64,000 nt of DNA, from NCBI RefSeq assembly GCF_029714305.1, contig NZ_CP121647.1:1322501-1386500 (forward strand), read 5' to 3'. The notes under the pieces were generated by a model that made no database searches, was not told the origin of the DNA, and saw only the letters and a program-made list of their open reading frames with translations. Source of the DNA: Bradyrhizobium sp. CB3481. GTDB taxonomy: Bacteria > Pseudomonadota > Alphaproteobacteria > Rhizobiales > Xanthobacteraceae. Position numbers and translations under genes: made by a program. Positions 44,496 through 53,243 of the stretch are shown here, one piece after another. The stretch's first letter is position 1, and each line of letters opens with the position of its first letter.

Positions 44496-44978
44496 ATGCG
44501 TCGTTCTCTCATCCTCGCCGCTGCCGCGCTCGCTTCGTTGGTGTCCCCAATAGGCGGCGCCAACGCGCAGCAGGTACAGCGCGTGCAGGTCGGCGTGCTG
44601 GAGTGCCGCGGCGGCGCCAGCGTCGGGTTCATCGTCGGTTCTGTCACCAATCTCGGCTGCGTGCTGCGCGCCGACGGGATGCCGGAGGACCGCTACATCG
44701 CCACCATCCGCAAGGTCGGCCTCGATCTCGGCATCACCCAGGAATCCGCGCTCGCTTGGGCGGTGTTCGCGCCGGTCGCGCAGCTCGGCCCCGGCGGCCT
44801 TTCCGGCGACTATGTCGGCGCGCAGGGTAGCGCCACGCTCGGCGTCGGTGTCGGCGGCAACGTCCTGGTCGGAGGCTCCGCCAATTCGATCGCGCTGCAG
44901 CCTCTGAGCCTGCAGGGCCAGGTTGGCGTCAGTATTGCTGCCGGATTGGAAGGCCTGGAATTGCGGCCGGGCCGCTAA
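44496..44978 (+). CDS. DUF992 family exported protein (copy 2)
   Basis: A 160-residue paralogue of the preceding gene. Signal peptide MRRSLILAAAALASLVSPIG is cleaved near residue 25, and the mature part repeats GVLECRGGASVGFIVGSVTNLGCV, DLGITQESALAWAVFAP and the Gly-rich VGAQGSATLGVGVGGNVLVGG. It lacks the histidine-rich tail of copy 1. The periplasmic function is unknown. The two copies have separate terminators and promoters. Confidence 0.85.
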   Translation: MRRSLILAAAALASLVSPIGGANAQQVQRVQVGVLECRGGASVGFIVGSVTNLGCVLRADGMPEDRYIATIRKVGLDLGITQESALAWAVFAPVAQLGPGGLSGDYVGAQGSATLGVGVGGNVLVGGSANSIALQPLSLQGQVGVSIAAGLEGLELRPGR

Positions 44979-45071
44979 ATTAACCACACCTCACTTTCGG
45001 CATGGTCAGCGTGACCTGGCAGTCGATTGGGCATAAAAAGAATAAACGTTCTTTTTGAGAGGAGCGCGAAA

Positions 45072-45950
45072 TTGCTGCAGCATCAGCCAAGCCGGACGGC
45101 CGAATACATGGCCATGTTCCGAGCGTCAGAGCATGCGAAGGGTACCGGGCAACGCTTGTTTGCCGACCCGCTGGCCGTCGCCTTATTGCCGGGAAGCCTG
45201 CGGCTATCGGCCAAACTGCTTGCGGTTCGCCCGGTGAGCAGCATGCTTGCCCGCTACATCGACCGGCAATGGCCGGGGGCACGAACCTCCGGCATCGCGC
45301 GTACGCGGCTGATCGACGACTGGATCGCGGAATCGATCGGGCAGGCCGAGCAACTCGTATTGCTGGGCGCGGGCTTCGATACGCGGGCCTGGCGGCTCGG
45401 CGCGCTCGATGCCGTCAAGGTTTTTGAGGTGGATCATCCTGCGACCGCAAAGGTGAAACGGCAGCGCTTGCAGGCGGCCGGAGCCGATATGAACCGAGTG
45501 ACCTTCGTCGCCGTCGATTTCGAGATCGATGACTTCGAAGTGCGCCTGCGCGATGCCGGCTTCGATTTGGCGCGGCGCTCGATCGTGGTGTGGGAAGGCG
45601 TCAGCCAGTATCTGACCGGCGAGGCGGTATGCGGTGTGATGCGTTGGGCGGGCCGGCTCGCGCCAGGCAGCCGGTTCATCTTCACCTATGTTCATGAGGG
45701 CGTGATCGACGGCAGTGTCGCGTTCGATGGCGCAGACAAGGTCGTCGCCAAGGTCGGCGTATCAGGTGAACCCTGGCGGTTCGGGCTGCTGCCGGGCGAA
45801 TTACCAGGCTTCCTGCGCGAGCGCGGGCTGCGACTGGTGAGCGATCTCGGCGCCGATCAATACCGGGAGCGGGTGATGGGGCAAGCCGGCCGCGATATGC
45901 ACGGCTACAGCTTCTATCACACGGTGCTCGCGGAAGTCGGCGATGCCTAG
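45072..45950 (+). CDS. Class I SAM-dependent methyltransferase (LCM/PPM1-like)
   Basis: A 292-residue methyltransferase of the leucine carboxyl methyltransferase-like family. LVLLGAGFDTRAWRLG (near 100) is the SAM motif I, FEVDHPATAKVKRQRL motif II, and VVWEGVSQYLTGEAV the substrate segment. TTG 45072 is preferred: GAGGAG sits 7 bases upstream, whereas ATG 45027 would add 15 residues with no family match. It overlaps the following TetR gene by 8 bases. In bacteria the family includes O-methyltransferases for varied acids. Confidence 0.85.
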   Translation: MLQHQPSRTAEYMAMFRASEHAKGTGQRLFADPLAVALLPGSLRLSAKLLAVRPVSSMLARYIDRQWPGARTSGIARTRLIDDWIAESIGQAEQLVLLGAGFDTRAWRLGALDAVKVFEVDHPATAKVKRQRLQAAGADMNRVTFVAVDFEIDDFEVRLRDAGFDLARRSIVVWEGVSQYLTGEAVCGVMRWAGRLAPGSRFIFTYVHEGVIDGSVAFDGADKVVAKVGVSGEPWRFGLLPGELPGFLRERGLRLVSDLGADQYRERVMGQAGRDMHGYSFYHTVLAEVGDA

Positions 45951-46563
45951 GATTTCCGCGGCGCGCGCCAACGAGCAGCGCGGGCGCATCCTCGATGCCG
46001 CACTGACATGCTTTGCGCGCGAAGGCTTTCATGCCGCAACCGTGCAGGATATCGTCGAGGAGTCCGGGCTTAGTCCCGGTGCGATCTACGGCTATTTCAA
46101 GGGCAAGACCGAGATCGCAATGGCGATCGCCTCCGAACGCCATGCGATGGAACGCCGACGCATGGAATCCGCGCTGGCCGCGCCGGATATCGATACCAGC
46201 CTGCGGCGCCTTGTCGAAGGGTTCGTACTTGAATTGCGCAATCCCAAGGAAAGGCGATGGCGCCATCTCGCCGTGCAGCTTTGGGCGGAGAGCCTTTCCA
46301 ATCCGCGGTTGAAGCGCGAAGCGCTCGCGGGCGTTTCGCAGGCCGTCGACGTGTTGGCGCCGATGATCGCGCAGGCGCAACGGGGAGGGCGCTGGCCGCG
46401 GCATCTCGATCCAGCGTCGGCCGCTCGCGTCATGGTCGCGGTCCTGCAGGGCATTTCGCTGCAGATTGCCTGGGATGAGCGCGTCGATATCGAGCGCTTC
46501 GCCGTCGCGCTGCGGATCATGCTGGATCCGGGTTCGGAAGGGTCAGGTGCGGTTACCGGCTAG
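45943..46563 (+). CDS. TetR/AcrR family transcriptional regulator
   Basis: A 206-residue TetR regulator with an HTH at about 10-55 (AALTCFAREGFHAATVQDIV, then SGLSPGAIYGYFKGKTEIAMA). The ligand domain contains ALRIMLD near the end and is typical of the YsiA-like group. ATG 45943 overlaps the methyltransferase stop, so the two are translated together. Regulation of that gene or a nearby operon is likely. Confidence 0.92.
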   Translation: MPRISAARANEQRGRILDAALTCFAREGFHAATVQDIVEESGLSPGAIYGYFKGKTEIAMAIASERHAMERRRMESALAAPDIDTSLRRLVEGFVLELRNPKERRWRHLAVQLWAESLSNPRLKREALAGVSQAVDVLAPMIAQAQRGGRWPRHLDPASAARVMVAVLQGISLQIAWDERVDIERFAVALRIMLDPGSEGSGAVTG

Positions 46564-46757
46564 ACGAGAATTAGCATCAGGTTCCAGATTTGGCTGATGG
46601 TGAGCGGCTCCGAAAGGCGGTCGTCCCAAGCCGAACGTCAATATCGACTGGATGCACCGCAGCGAATTTTTCCCGCTTGCCAAATCGTCCGGACGGGCGG
46701 AGCATCAGAAGTCGCCGACCCAATCATGGGCCGAGCTCCAAAGATAAGGAGGCGGCA

Positions 46758-48806
46758 ATGGGACAAGACGTCAGAAGTCCCCGTGGTCCACGGTGCATCG
46801 CGCTGGTGGGCCCTTTCCAAAGCGGTAAAACCACACTTTTAGAGGCCATATTGGCGCGAACGGGCGCCATTAAAAATGCCGGCAGCGTCGATGCCGGAAC
46901 ATCCGTCGGCGATGCCACCCCCGAGGCGCGCCATCACAAGATGGGGGTGGGCCTCTCCGCCGCCACCACCACCTTTATGGGCGATAGTTACACCTTTATC
47001 GATTGTCCCGGCTCGGTCGAGTTCGCGCATGACATGCGCGCCGCGTTACCCGCGGTCGATGCCGCAGTCGTGGTCTGCGAGGCGGACGAGAAGAAGCTGC
47101 CGCAACTGCAGATCATCCTGCGCGAGCTGGAGGATCTCGGCATTCCGCGTTTTCTGTTTTTGAACAAGATCGATCGCGCCAACCAGCGCATTCGCGAGAC
47201 GCTGGCGATGTTGCAGCCGGCCTCACGCGTGCCGCTGGTGCTGCGGCAGATTCCGATCTGGAACGGCGAGTTGATCGAAGGTTTCGTCGATCTCGCTCTC
47301 GAACGCGCCTTCGTCTACCGCGAGCACAAGCCGTCCGAAGTCGTCGCGCTGGAGGGCGGCAATCTCGACCGCGAGAAGGAAGCGCGCTTCTCGATGCTGG
47401 AGAAGCTCGCCGACCATGACGACGCGCTGATGGAACAGCTGCTGGAAGACATCCAGCCGCCGCGCGACGCTGTCTTCGACGATCTCGCGCGCGAATTGCG
47501 CGAAGGCCTGATCTGCCCGGTGCTGCTCGGCGCGGCTGCACGCGAGAATGGCGTGCTGCGGCTGATGAAGGCATTGCGCCATGAAGCGCCCGGGATCGCC
47601 GAGACGGCAAAGCGCCTCGACGCATCGTCGCAAAAGGATGCGCTCGCCTACGTGTTCAAGACACTGCATCTGCAGCACGGCGGCAAGCTGTCGCTGGTGC
47701 GACTGCTCGCCGGCCATCTCGACGACGGCGCGACGCTGCAATCCTCGTCCGGCGAGGCCGGGCGCGTGTCCGGCATTCTCGCCGTCAGCGGCGCGCACGA
47801 CACCAAGCGTCCCTCGGCGGAGCCCGGCGATACCGTCGCGCTCGGCAAGCTCGACGCGATCAAGACCGGCGACACGCTGTCCAGCGGTAAGACCGCGCCA
47901 GCGGCGCTGGCGCAGATCGCACCAGTGCCGCCGGTGCTCGCCATGTCGCTGTCGGCGACCGACCGCAAGGACGACGTCAAGCTCGGCCAGGCGCTGCTGC
48001 GGCTGAACGAGGAAGACCCGTCGCTGACCATGATCCAGAATCCGCGCACCCACGACATCGTGCTATGGGGGCAGGGCGAGATGCATCTGCGTGTCGCGCT
48101 CGAGCGCCTGCGTGACCGGTTCGGCGTCAACGTCAAGTCGCAGCCGCCCGCGATCGGCTATCAGGAGACCATCCGCAAATCGATCACGCAGCGTGGTCGC
48201 CACAAGAAGCAGTCCGGCGGCCACGGCCAGTTCGGCGACGTCGTCCTGGAGATCAAGCCGGTGCCGCGCGGCACGGGCTTCGAGTTCCACGAAAAGGTGG
48301 TCGGCGGCGCGGTGCCGCGCAACTATATCGGCGCGGTGGAGGAAGGTGTGGTCGATGGCCTCGCAAAGGGCCCGCTCGGCTTTCCCGTCATCGACGTTCA
48401 TGTCACCCTGATCGACGGCTCCTATCACAGCGTCGATTCCTCCGATCTCGCCTTCCGCACCGCAGCGCGGATCGGTATGAGCGAAGGCCTGCCGCAATGC
48501 CAGCCGGTGCTGCTGGAGCCGATCCATGTGGTGGAGATCGTCTGTCCGACCGAGGCCACGGCGAAGATCAACGCCATCCTGTCGGCGCGGCGCGGCCAGA
48601 TCCTCGGCTTCGACACCCGCGAGGGTTGGGCGGGCTGGGATTGCGTCCGCGCCACCATGCCGGAGGCGGAGATCGGCGACCTGATCGTGGAATTGCGCTC
48701 GGCCACCGCCGGCGCCGGCAGCTTTACGCGGACCTTCGACCGCATGGCCGAGGTCACCGGCCGGGCCGCCGACCAGATCATCGCCGCGCACCGCGTCGCG
48801 GCGTGA
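46758..48806 (+). CDS. Elongation factor G-like GTPase, non-canonical switch II
   Basis: A 682-residue EF-G paralogue with the domains of EF-G in order: GTPase (1-about 260), domain II (about 280-370), III, IV (from about 455, including QPPAIGYQETIRKS) and V (about 590-670). The P-loop is GPFQSGKT (18-25), the NKxD is NKID (136-139) and G3 is DCPGS (82-86), where the catalytic His of EF-G (DTPGH) is Ser86. MGVGLSAATT replaces the usual RGITI switch I region. Many bacteria have such EF-G-like proteins of unknown function, separate from true fusA. AAGGAGG lies 5 bases before ATG 46758; the frame is open from 46590 but without a start context. Confidence 0.9.
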   Translation: MGQDVRSPRGPRCIALVGPFQSGKTTLLEAILARTGAIKNAGSVDAGTSVGDATPEARHHKMGVGLSAATTTFMGDSYTFIDCPGSVEFAHDMRAALPAVDAAVVVCEADEKKLPQLQIILRELEDLGIPRFLFLNKIDRANQRIRETLAMLQPASRVPLVLRQIPIWNGELIEGFVDLALERAFVYREHKPSEVVALEGGNLDREKEARFSMLEKLADHDDALMEQLLEDIQPPRDAVFDDLARELREGLICPVLLGAAARENGVLRLMKALRHEAPGIAETAKRLDASSQKDALAYVFKTLHLQHGGKLSLVRLLAGHLDDGATLQSSSGEAGRVSGILAVSGAHDTKRPSAEPGDTVALGKLDAIKTGDTLSSGKTAPAALAQIAPVPPVLAMSLSATDRKDDVKLGQALLRLNEEDPSLTMIQNPRTHDIVLWGQGEMHLRVALERLRDRFGVNVKSQPPAIGYQETIRKSITQRGRHKKQSGGHGQFGDVVLEIKPVPRGTGFEFHEKVVGGAVPRNYIGAVEEGVVDGLAKGPLGFPVIDVHVTLIDGSYHSVDSSDLAFRTAARIGMSEGLPQCQPVLLEPIHVVEIVCPTEATAKINAILSARRGQILGFDTREGWAGWDCVRATMPEAEIGDLIVELRSATAGAGSFTRTFDRMAEVTGRAADQIIAAHRVAA

Positions 48807-48810
48807 GAAT

Positions 48811-48963
48811 CTCCCTCTCCCCGTTCTTCACGGGGAGCGGGCCGGGGGGAGGGGCTGCTTCCACAAAATTACTGCTTGTGAGTTTGCGGAGACAACCCCT
48901 CACCCTGACCCTCTAAGAGCAAGCTTCGCTTGCCTCGACCCCGCGGAGGGCGGGGAGAGGGAG
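48811..48963. repeat. Palindromic repeat, family F
   Basis: CTCCCTCTCCCCGTTCTTCACGGGGAG and CCCCGCGGAGGGCGGGGAGAGGGAG at the ends, with AAGCTTCGCTTG inside. Copies at 22342-22477 and 24785-24945. It fills most of the gap before the shikimate dehydrogenase gene. Confidence 0.9.
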
Positions 48964-49062
48964 TGCAGCACCGTGGGCTGCTTGACAGGCTCGGCGGGAC
49001 ACGAAATGGATCGGCTTCCAAGAAATTTGGAAAGCTCGTGTCCCACGCCGCAGAGAACCATT

Positions 49063-49896
49063 GTGTCTAAACCCCCCGCCGCCTGCCTGATCGGATGGCC
49101 GGCCGCGCATTCGCGCTCGCCGCTGATCCATCGCTACTGGCTGCGCACGCTCGGCATCGAGGGCGGCTATGTCATCGAGGCGGTGCCGCCGGACGAGTTC
49201 AAGGATTTCATCTTCCGCCTGTCGCTGCGCGGCTTCGTCGGCGCCAATGTCACCATTCCGCACAAGGAGCAGGCGCTGGCGCTGACCAAGCCCGATGCGC
49301 GCGCCCGCGCGGTCGGCGCGGCCAATACGCTGTGGTTTGCCGATGGCGAATTGTGCTCGACCAACACCGACGTCGAAGGCTTCATCAACAATCTCGACGC
49401 CTGCGCTGACGGTTGGGACCAATGCGATGAAGCGCTGGTGCTCGGCGCCGGCGGCGCCTCGCGCGCCGTGCTGTTCGGCCTGCTCGACCGCGGCATCAAG
49501 CGCGTCTATCTCGCCAACCGCACCATGGCGCGTGCGCAGGCACTGGCCGATCAGTTCGGTGCGCGCGTCGTGCCCGTCGCGTGGGATGCGATCGGCGATC
49601 TCCTGCCGCGCACGAGCTTTCTGGTGAACACGACCTCGCTCGGCATGAAGGGCCAGCCGCCGCTTGAACTCGATGTCACGATGCTGCCGCAAGAGGCCGT
49701 CGTCGCCGATCTCGTCTATGTGCCGCTCGATACGCCGCTGTTGGACGCGGCCCGGGCGCGCGGCCTGAAGACGGCCGACGGGCTCGGCATGCTGCTACAC
49801 CAGGCGGTGCGCGGCTTCGAATTGTGGTTCGGCCGGCGGCCCGAGGTGACGGCAGAGCTTCGCACACTGGTCGAGGCCGATCTCACGAATAGCTGA
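49063..49896 (+). CDS. Shikimate dehydrogenase-family protein
   Basis: A 277-residue protein. SRSPLIHRYW is the substrate-binding region, ANVTIPHKE includes the catalytic Lys, NTDVEGF the second substrate region and LGAGGASRAVLFGLL the NADP-binding Rossmann motif. NTTSLGM and GLGMLLHQA are also conserved. It is close to AroE (NADP-dependent, shikimate pathway) but aligns with the AroE-like/YdiB-type group too; a second copy elsewhere in the genome would decide. GTG 49063 is the best start; ATG 49006 or 48973 are alternatives. Confidence 0.85.
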   Translation: MSKPPAACLIGWPAAHSRSPLIHRYWLRTLGIEGGYVIEAVPPDEFKDFIFRLSLRGFVGANVTIPHKEQALALTKPDARARAVGAANTLWFADGELCSTNTDVEGFINNLDACADGWDQCDEALVLGAGGASRAVLFGLLDRGIKRVYLANRTMARAQALADQFGARVVPVAWDAIGDLLPRTSFLVNTTSLGMKGQPPLELDVTMLPQEAVVADLVYVPLDTPLLDAARARGLKTADGLGMLLHQAVRGFELWFGRRPEVTAELRTLVEADLTNS

Positions 49897-49982
49897 TCGG
49901 CCGGTCGCGAACTATTGAGGCGGAATTTTTTTGAAGTGCCGGGGTCAATGGCTACGTCAGTGCCGCCACCGGAGATCCCAGC

Positions 49983-50609
49983 ATGCCCGTTCACCGCTTT
50001 CAGTTCGTTCGCCCGCTTGTCGCCGTCGCGATGGTGGCCGGTTCCACGCTTTACGCGATCGCCCAGCAGCCGCCGACGCCGACGCGCGTCCGTGGCACCA
50101 TCGAGGCCGTCGATGGCAATCTGCTCGCGGTCAAGTCGCGCGGCGGCGAGGATGTCAAGCTGAACATGACCGGCGATGTCAATGTCGTCGGCATCAGCAG
50201 GATCTCGCTGTCCGACATCAAGGTCGGCTCCTTCATCGGCACCACCACGGTGCCGGGCTCCGACGGCAGCCAGAACGCGGTCGAGGTGCACGTGTTTCCG
50301 GAAAACATGCGCGGCACCGGCGAGGGCTCGCGGCCCTACGATCTGCGCCCCAACTCCACCATGACCAACGCCACGGTGGCGGATTCCGTGGTCGGCAATG
50401 ACGGCCACACCCTGACGATCAAGTACAGGGGCGGCGAGAAGAAGGTCGTGGTCTCGCCGGAAACGCCTGTCGTGACCTATGTTCCCGCCGACAGGGCCGA
50501 CCTCAAGGTCGGCGCCAAGGTGATCGCCTTCATGAAGAAGCTGCCGGACGGCTCGCTCGAGACCAGCCGCGTCAGCGTCGGCCGCGACGGCCTGACCCCG
50601 CCGATGTGA
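49983..50609 (+). CDS. Exported hypothetical protein, tandem copy 1 (208 aa)
   Basis: A 208-residue secreted protein with a signal peptide (FQFVRPLVAVAMVAGSTLYA, cleaved after AIA near residue 27). The mature part is beta-rich: RVRGTIEAVDGNLLAVKSRG, VNVVGISRISLSDIKVGSFIG, then VEVHVFPENMRGTGEGSRPY and a DUF5666-like repeated strand pattern. It ends SRVSVGRDGLTPPM, the same as the next copy. The function is unknown; metal or envelope roles are only guesses. It is followed by a family-D repeat and then the paralogue. Confidence 0.75.
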   Translation: MPVHRFQFVRPLVAVAMVAGSTLYAIAQQPPTPTRVRGTIEAVDGNLLAVKSRGGEDVKLNMTGDVNVVGISRISLSDIKVGSFIGTTTVPGSDGSQNAVEVHVFPENMRGTGEGSRPYDLRPNSTMTNATVADSVVGNDGHTLTIKYRGGEKKVVVSPETPVVTYVPADRADLKVGAKVIAFMKKLPDGSLETSRVSVGRDGLTPPM

Positions 50610-50617
50610 CGCGCAGC

Positions 50618-50719
50618 GTCATTCCGGGATGGTCCGAAGGACCAGACCCGGAATCTCGAGATTCTCAGGTGCGCAATTGCGCACCGTAGTTCGATGCTTA
50701 CGCATCGCCCCGGAATGAC
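50618..50719. repeat. Palindromic repeat, family D
   Basis: GTCATTCCGGGATGG and the closing CCCCGGAATGAC are the arms; TCTCGAGA and GTGCGCAATTGCGCAC are self-complementary cores. It lies between the two tandem secreted-protein genes and matches 11292-11392. Confidence 0.92.
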
Positions 50720-50803
50720 GAACAGGCGTTGAGCATGGAATACCTGCTCACATCCGGTGTTTGCGTTGAGTTGGGCGCCAAATAACAATCCGGGAGAACA
50801 ATC

Positions 50804-51430
50804 ATGCCGAAACCTTCTTCATGGCCGCGACTGCTCGCGGCAACCCTTGGCCTTGCCACCCTGATTGCGGTCGAGGCCTCGGCACAGCAGCCGCCGACGG
50901 TCCGCATCCGCGGCACCATCGAGGCGGTTGACGGCCCCGTGCTGTCGATCAAGTCGCGCGAGGGCACCGACATGAAGGTGAAGATGACCGACAATGTCGC
51001 TGTGTTCGCCGTCGTGAAGACCGAGCTCTCCGAAATCAAGGAAGGCTCCTATATCGGCGTCACCGGCATGCCGGAGCCTGACGGCACCCAAAAAGCAGTC
51101 GCGGTGCACATCTTCCCCGAGAACCAGCGTGGCGCCGCCGAAGGTTTTCGCCCCTGGGACCAGCGGCCGAACTCTACCATGACCAATGCCACGGTCGCGC
51201 AGACGGTGAAGGGCACCGACGGCCAGAACATTCTGGTCAAGTACAAGGACGGCGAGAAGAAAGTGGTAGTGCCGCCTGGCACGCCCGTCGTCACCTTCGT
51301 CGCCAGTGACAAGTCCGAGATCAAGCCGGGCGCGAAGATCATCATCTTCGGCGCGGTGAAGAAGGACGACGGCACGCTCGAAGCGAACCGCGTCAATGTC
51401 GGCCGCGACGGGATCACACCGCCGATGTGA
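50804..51430 (+). CDS. Exported hypothetical protein, tandem copy 2 (208 aa)
   Basis: A second 208-residue secreted protein, clearly homologous to the one at 49983 over the whole length: VRIRGTIEAVDGPVLSIKSR, ELSEIKEGSYIGVTGMPEPD, VHIFPENQRGAAEGFRPWD and a matching C-terminus VNVGRDGITPPM. The signal is LLAATLGLATLIAVEASA, cleaved near 26. It has its own AATCCGGGAGAA leader. The pair arose by duplication; a family-D repeat lies in the gap. Confidence 0.75.
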   Translation: MPKPSSWPRLLAATLGLATLIAVEASAQQPPTVRIRGTIEAVDGPVLSIKSREGTDMKVKMTDNVAVFAVVKTELSEIKEGSYIGVTGMPEPDGTQKAVAVHIFPENQRGAAEGFRPWDQRPNSTMTNATVAQTVKGTDGQNILVKYKDGEKKVVVPPGTPVVTFVASDKSEIKPGAKIIIFGAVKKDDGTLEANRVNVGRDGITPPM

Positions 51431-51464
51431 CGGCTATAGGACGGCTAGCGAGCTCTCTCAACGG

Positions 51465-51583
51465 GTCGTCCCCGCGAACGCGGGGATCCATAGCCACCGT
51501 TGCATGTTGTGGATCGAAGGCGTCTACCACATCGCTTGACTGAACGGCCGCGGCGTATGGGTCCCCGCGTTCGCGGGGACGAC
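51465..51583. repeat. Palindromic repeat, family H
   Basis: GTCGTCCCCGCGAACGCGGGGA at the left and TCCCCGCGTTCGCGGGGACGAC at the right pair fully. A copy is at 33671-33793. It lies between the convergent secreted-protein and lldD-like genes. Confidence 0.95.
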
Positions 51584-51606
51584 GATGAGCTTGTCTCGCC
51601 GCTTCC

Positions 51607-52743
51607 TCACACCGCCAGCACGTCGTCGTTGATCTCGGCCACCGTGTTGACGCCGCACAGGCCCATCGTCGTGAGCATTTCCTTGGCGAGGATGTCGATC
51701 GCCTTGGCGACGCCGGCCTCGCCGCCGGCACCCAGGCCGTAAGCATAGGCACGGCCGATCATGCAGGATTTTGCGCCGTGTGCGAGCGCGCGCACCACGT
51801 CCATGCCGGTGCGAATGCCGCCGTCGAACATGATCTCCACCTGCGAGCCGACGGCATCGACGATCTCCGGCAGCACCTCGATCGAGGAGGGCGCGCCGTC
51901 GAGCTGGCGGCCGCCATGGTTGGAGACGACGATGGCCTGCGCGCCGGTCTTGGCCGCGAGCTCGGCGTCCTCGACGTCGAGAATGCCCTTGAGGATCAGC
52001 TTGCCCGGCCAGATCGAGCGGATCCAGTCGAGGTCCTTCCAGTTCAGCGAGGTGTCGAACTGCGAGGCGGTCCATTCCGCCAGTCTATTGAGATCCTCGG
52101 TGCCTTTGACGTGGCCGACAATGTTGCCGAAGCTGCGGCGCTTGCCGCGCAGGATGCCCGCGACCCACGAAGGCTTGCTGGCAAAGTCGAGCAGTTTTCC
52201 CAGCGACCACTCCGGCGGCACCGACATGCCGTTCTTGATGTCCTGGTGGCGCTGGCCGATCACCTGCAGGTCGACGGTCAATACCAGCGCCGAGCACTTT
52301 GCCGCGATGGCGCGCTCGATCAGCGCCTTGATGAAGCCGCGGTCCTTCATGACGTAGAGCTGGAACCAGAACGGCTTGTCGACGGCGGCCGCGATATCCT
52401 CGATCGAGCAGATCGACATCGTGCTCTGGGTGAAGGGAATGCCGGCCGCCTGCGCCGCGCGGCAGGCATGAATTTCGCCGTCGCCATGCTGCATGCCGAG
52501 CAGGCCGACGGGAGCCAGGATCAAAGGCATCGCGGCGGGCTCGCCAAGGATGGTGGTGGAGAGATCGCGCTTGGAGACATCGACCAGGATGCGCTGGCGG
52601 AACTTGATCTGCTGCAGATCCTCGGAATTGGCGCGCAGCGTGTCCTCGGTGTAGGAGCCGCGATCGGCATAGTCGAAAAACGCCTTGGGAACCCTGCGCC
52701 TGTGCAACTGGCGCAGATCCTCAATGCAGGTGATGTGCTTCAT
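51607..52743 (-). CDS. lldD: FMN-dependent alpha-hydroxy acid oxidase (L-lactate dehydrogenase-like)
   Basis: A 378-residue flavoenzyme of the FMN-dependent alpha-hydroxyacid dehydrogenase family. AFFDYADRGSYTEDTLRANS near 21 is the family N-terminus, and SNHGGRQLDGAPSS (near 290) carries the catalytic His of the family signature. MPLILAPVGLLGM, LMTVDLQVIG-type strand regions and GGIRTGMDVVRALAHGA (phosphate-binding glycines) are also present. L-lactate to pyruvate is the likely reaction, though glycolate or mandelate cannot be excluded. ATG 52743 is used; the frame is open to 52860. Confidence 0.88.
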   Translation of the reverse strand: MKHITCIEDLRQLHRRRVPKAFFDYADRGSYTEDTLRANSEDLQQIKFRQRILVDVSKRDLSTTILGEPAAMPLILAPVGLLGMQHGDGEIHACRAAQAAGIPFTQSTMSICSIEDIAAAVDKPFWFQLYVMKDRGFIKALIERAIAAKCSALVLTVDLQVIGQRHQDIKNGMSVPPEWSLGKLLDFASKPSWVAGILRGKRRSFGNIVGHVKGTEDLNRLAEWTASQFDTSLNWKDLDWIRSIWPGKLILKGILDVEDAELAAKTGAQAIVVSNHGGRQLDGAPSSIEVLPEIVDAVGSQVEIMFDGGIRTGMDVVRALAHGAKSCMIGRAYAYGLGAGGEAGVAKAIDILAKEMLTTMGLCGVNTVAEINDDVLAV

Positions 52744-52788
52744 GGACGTCCCGCCCTTCTTGAATTTCGTAAGCCCGCCGTCATCTAG

Positions 52789-53028
<240 letters not shown>

Positions 53029-53243
53029 TCCGAGGCCCGGCCAGCAGGCCCGCCGGCATCTCCAAAAGCTGAGCAATGTCAATGCTATATCTGGGAAAAT
53101 GGCTGCCTTGTGCCGTAATGATTCATCATATTTTTTGAAGCCATTTTAGCGGCCGAGGGATTATAACCGCTGCACGCCTCGATCGAGGGCGTTCGGTGAT
53201 TCGTGGCCTGATGGGTCCTCGTCCCGAAATGGCTGGGGGTTTT

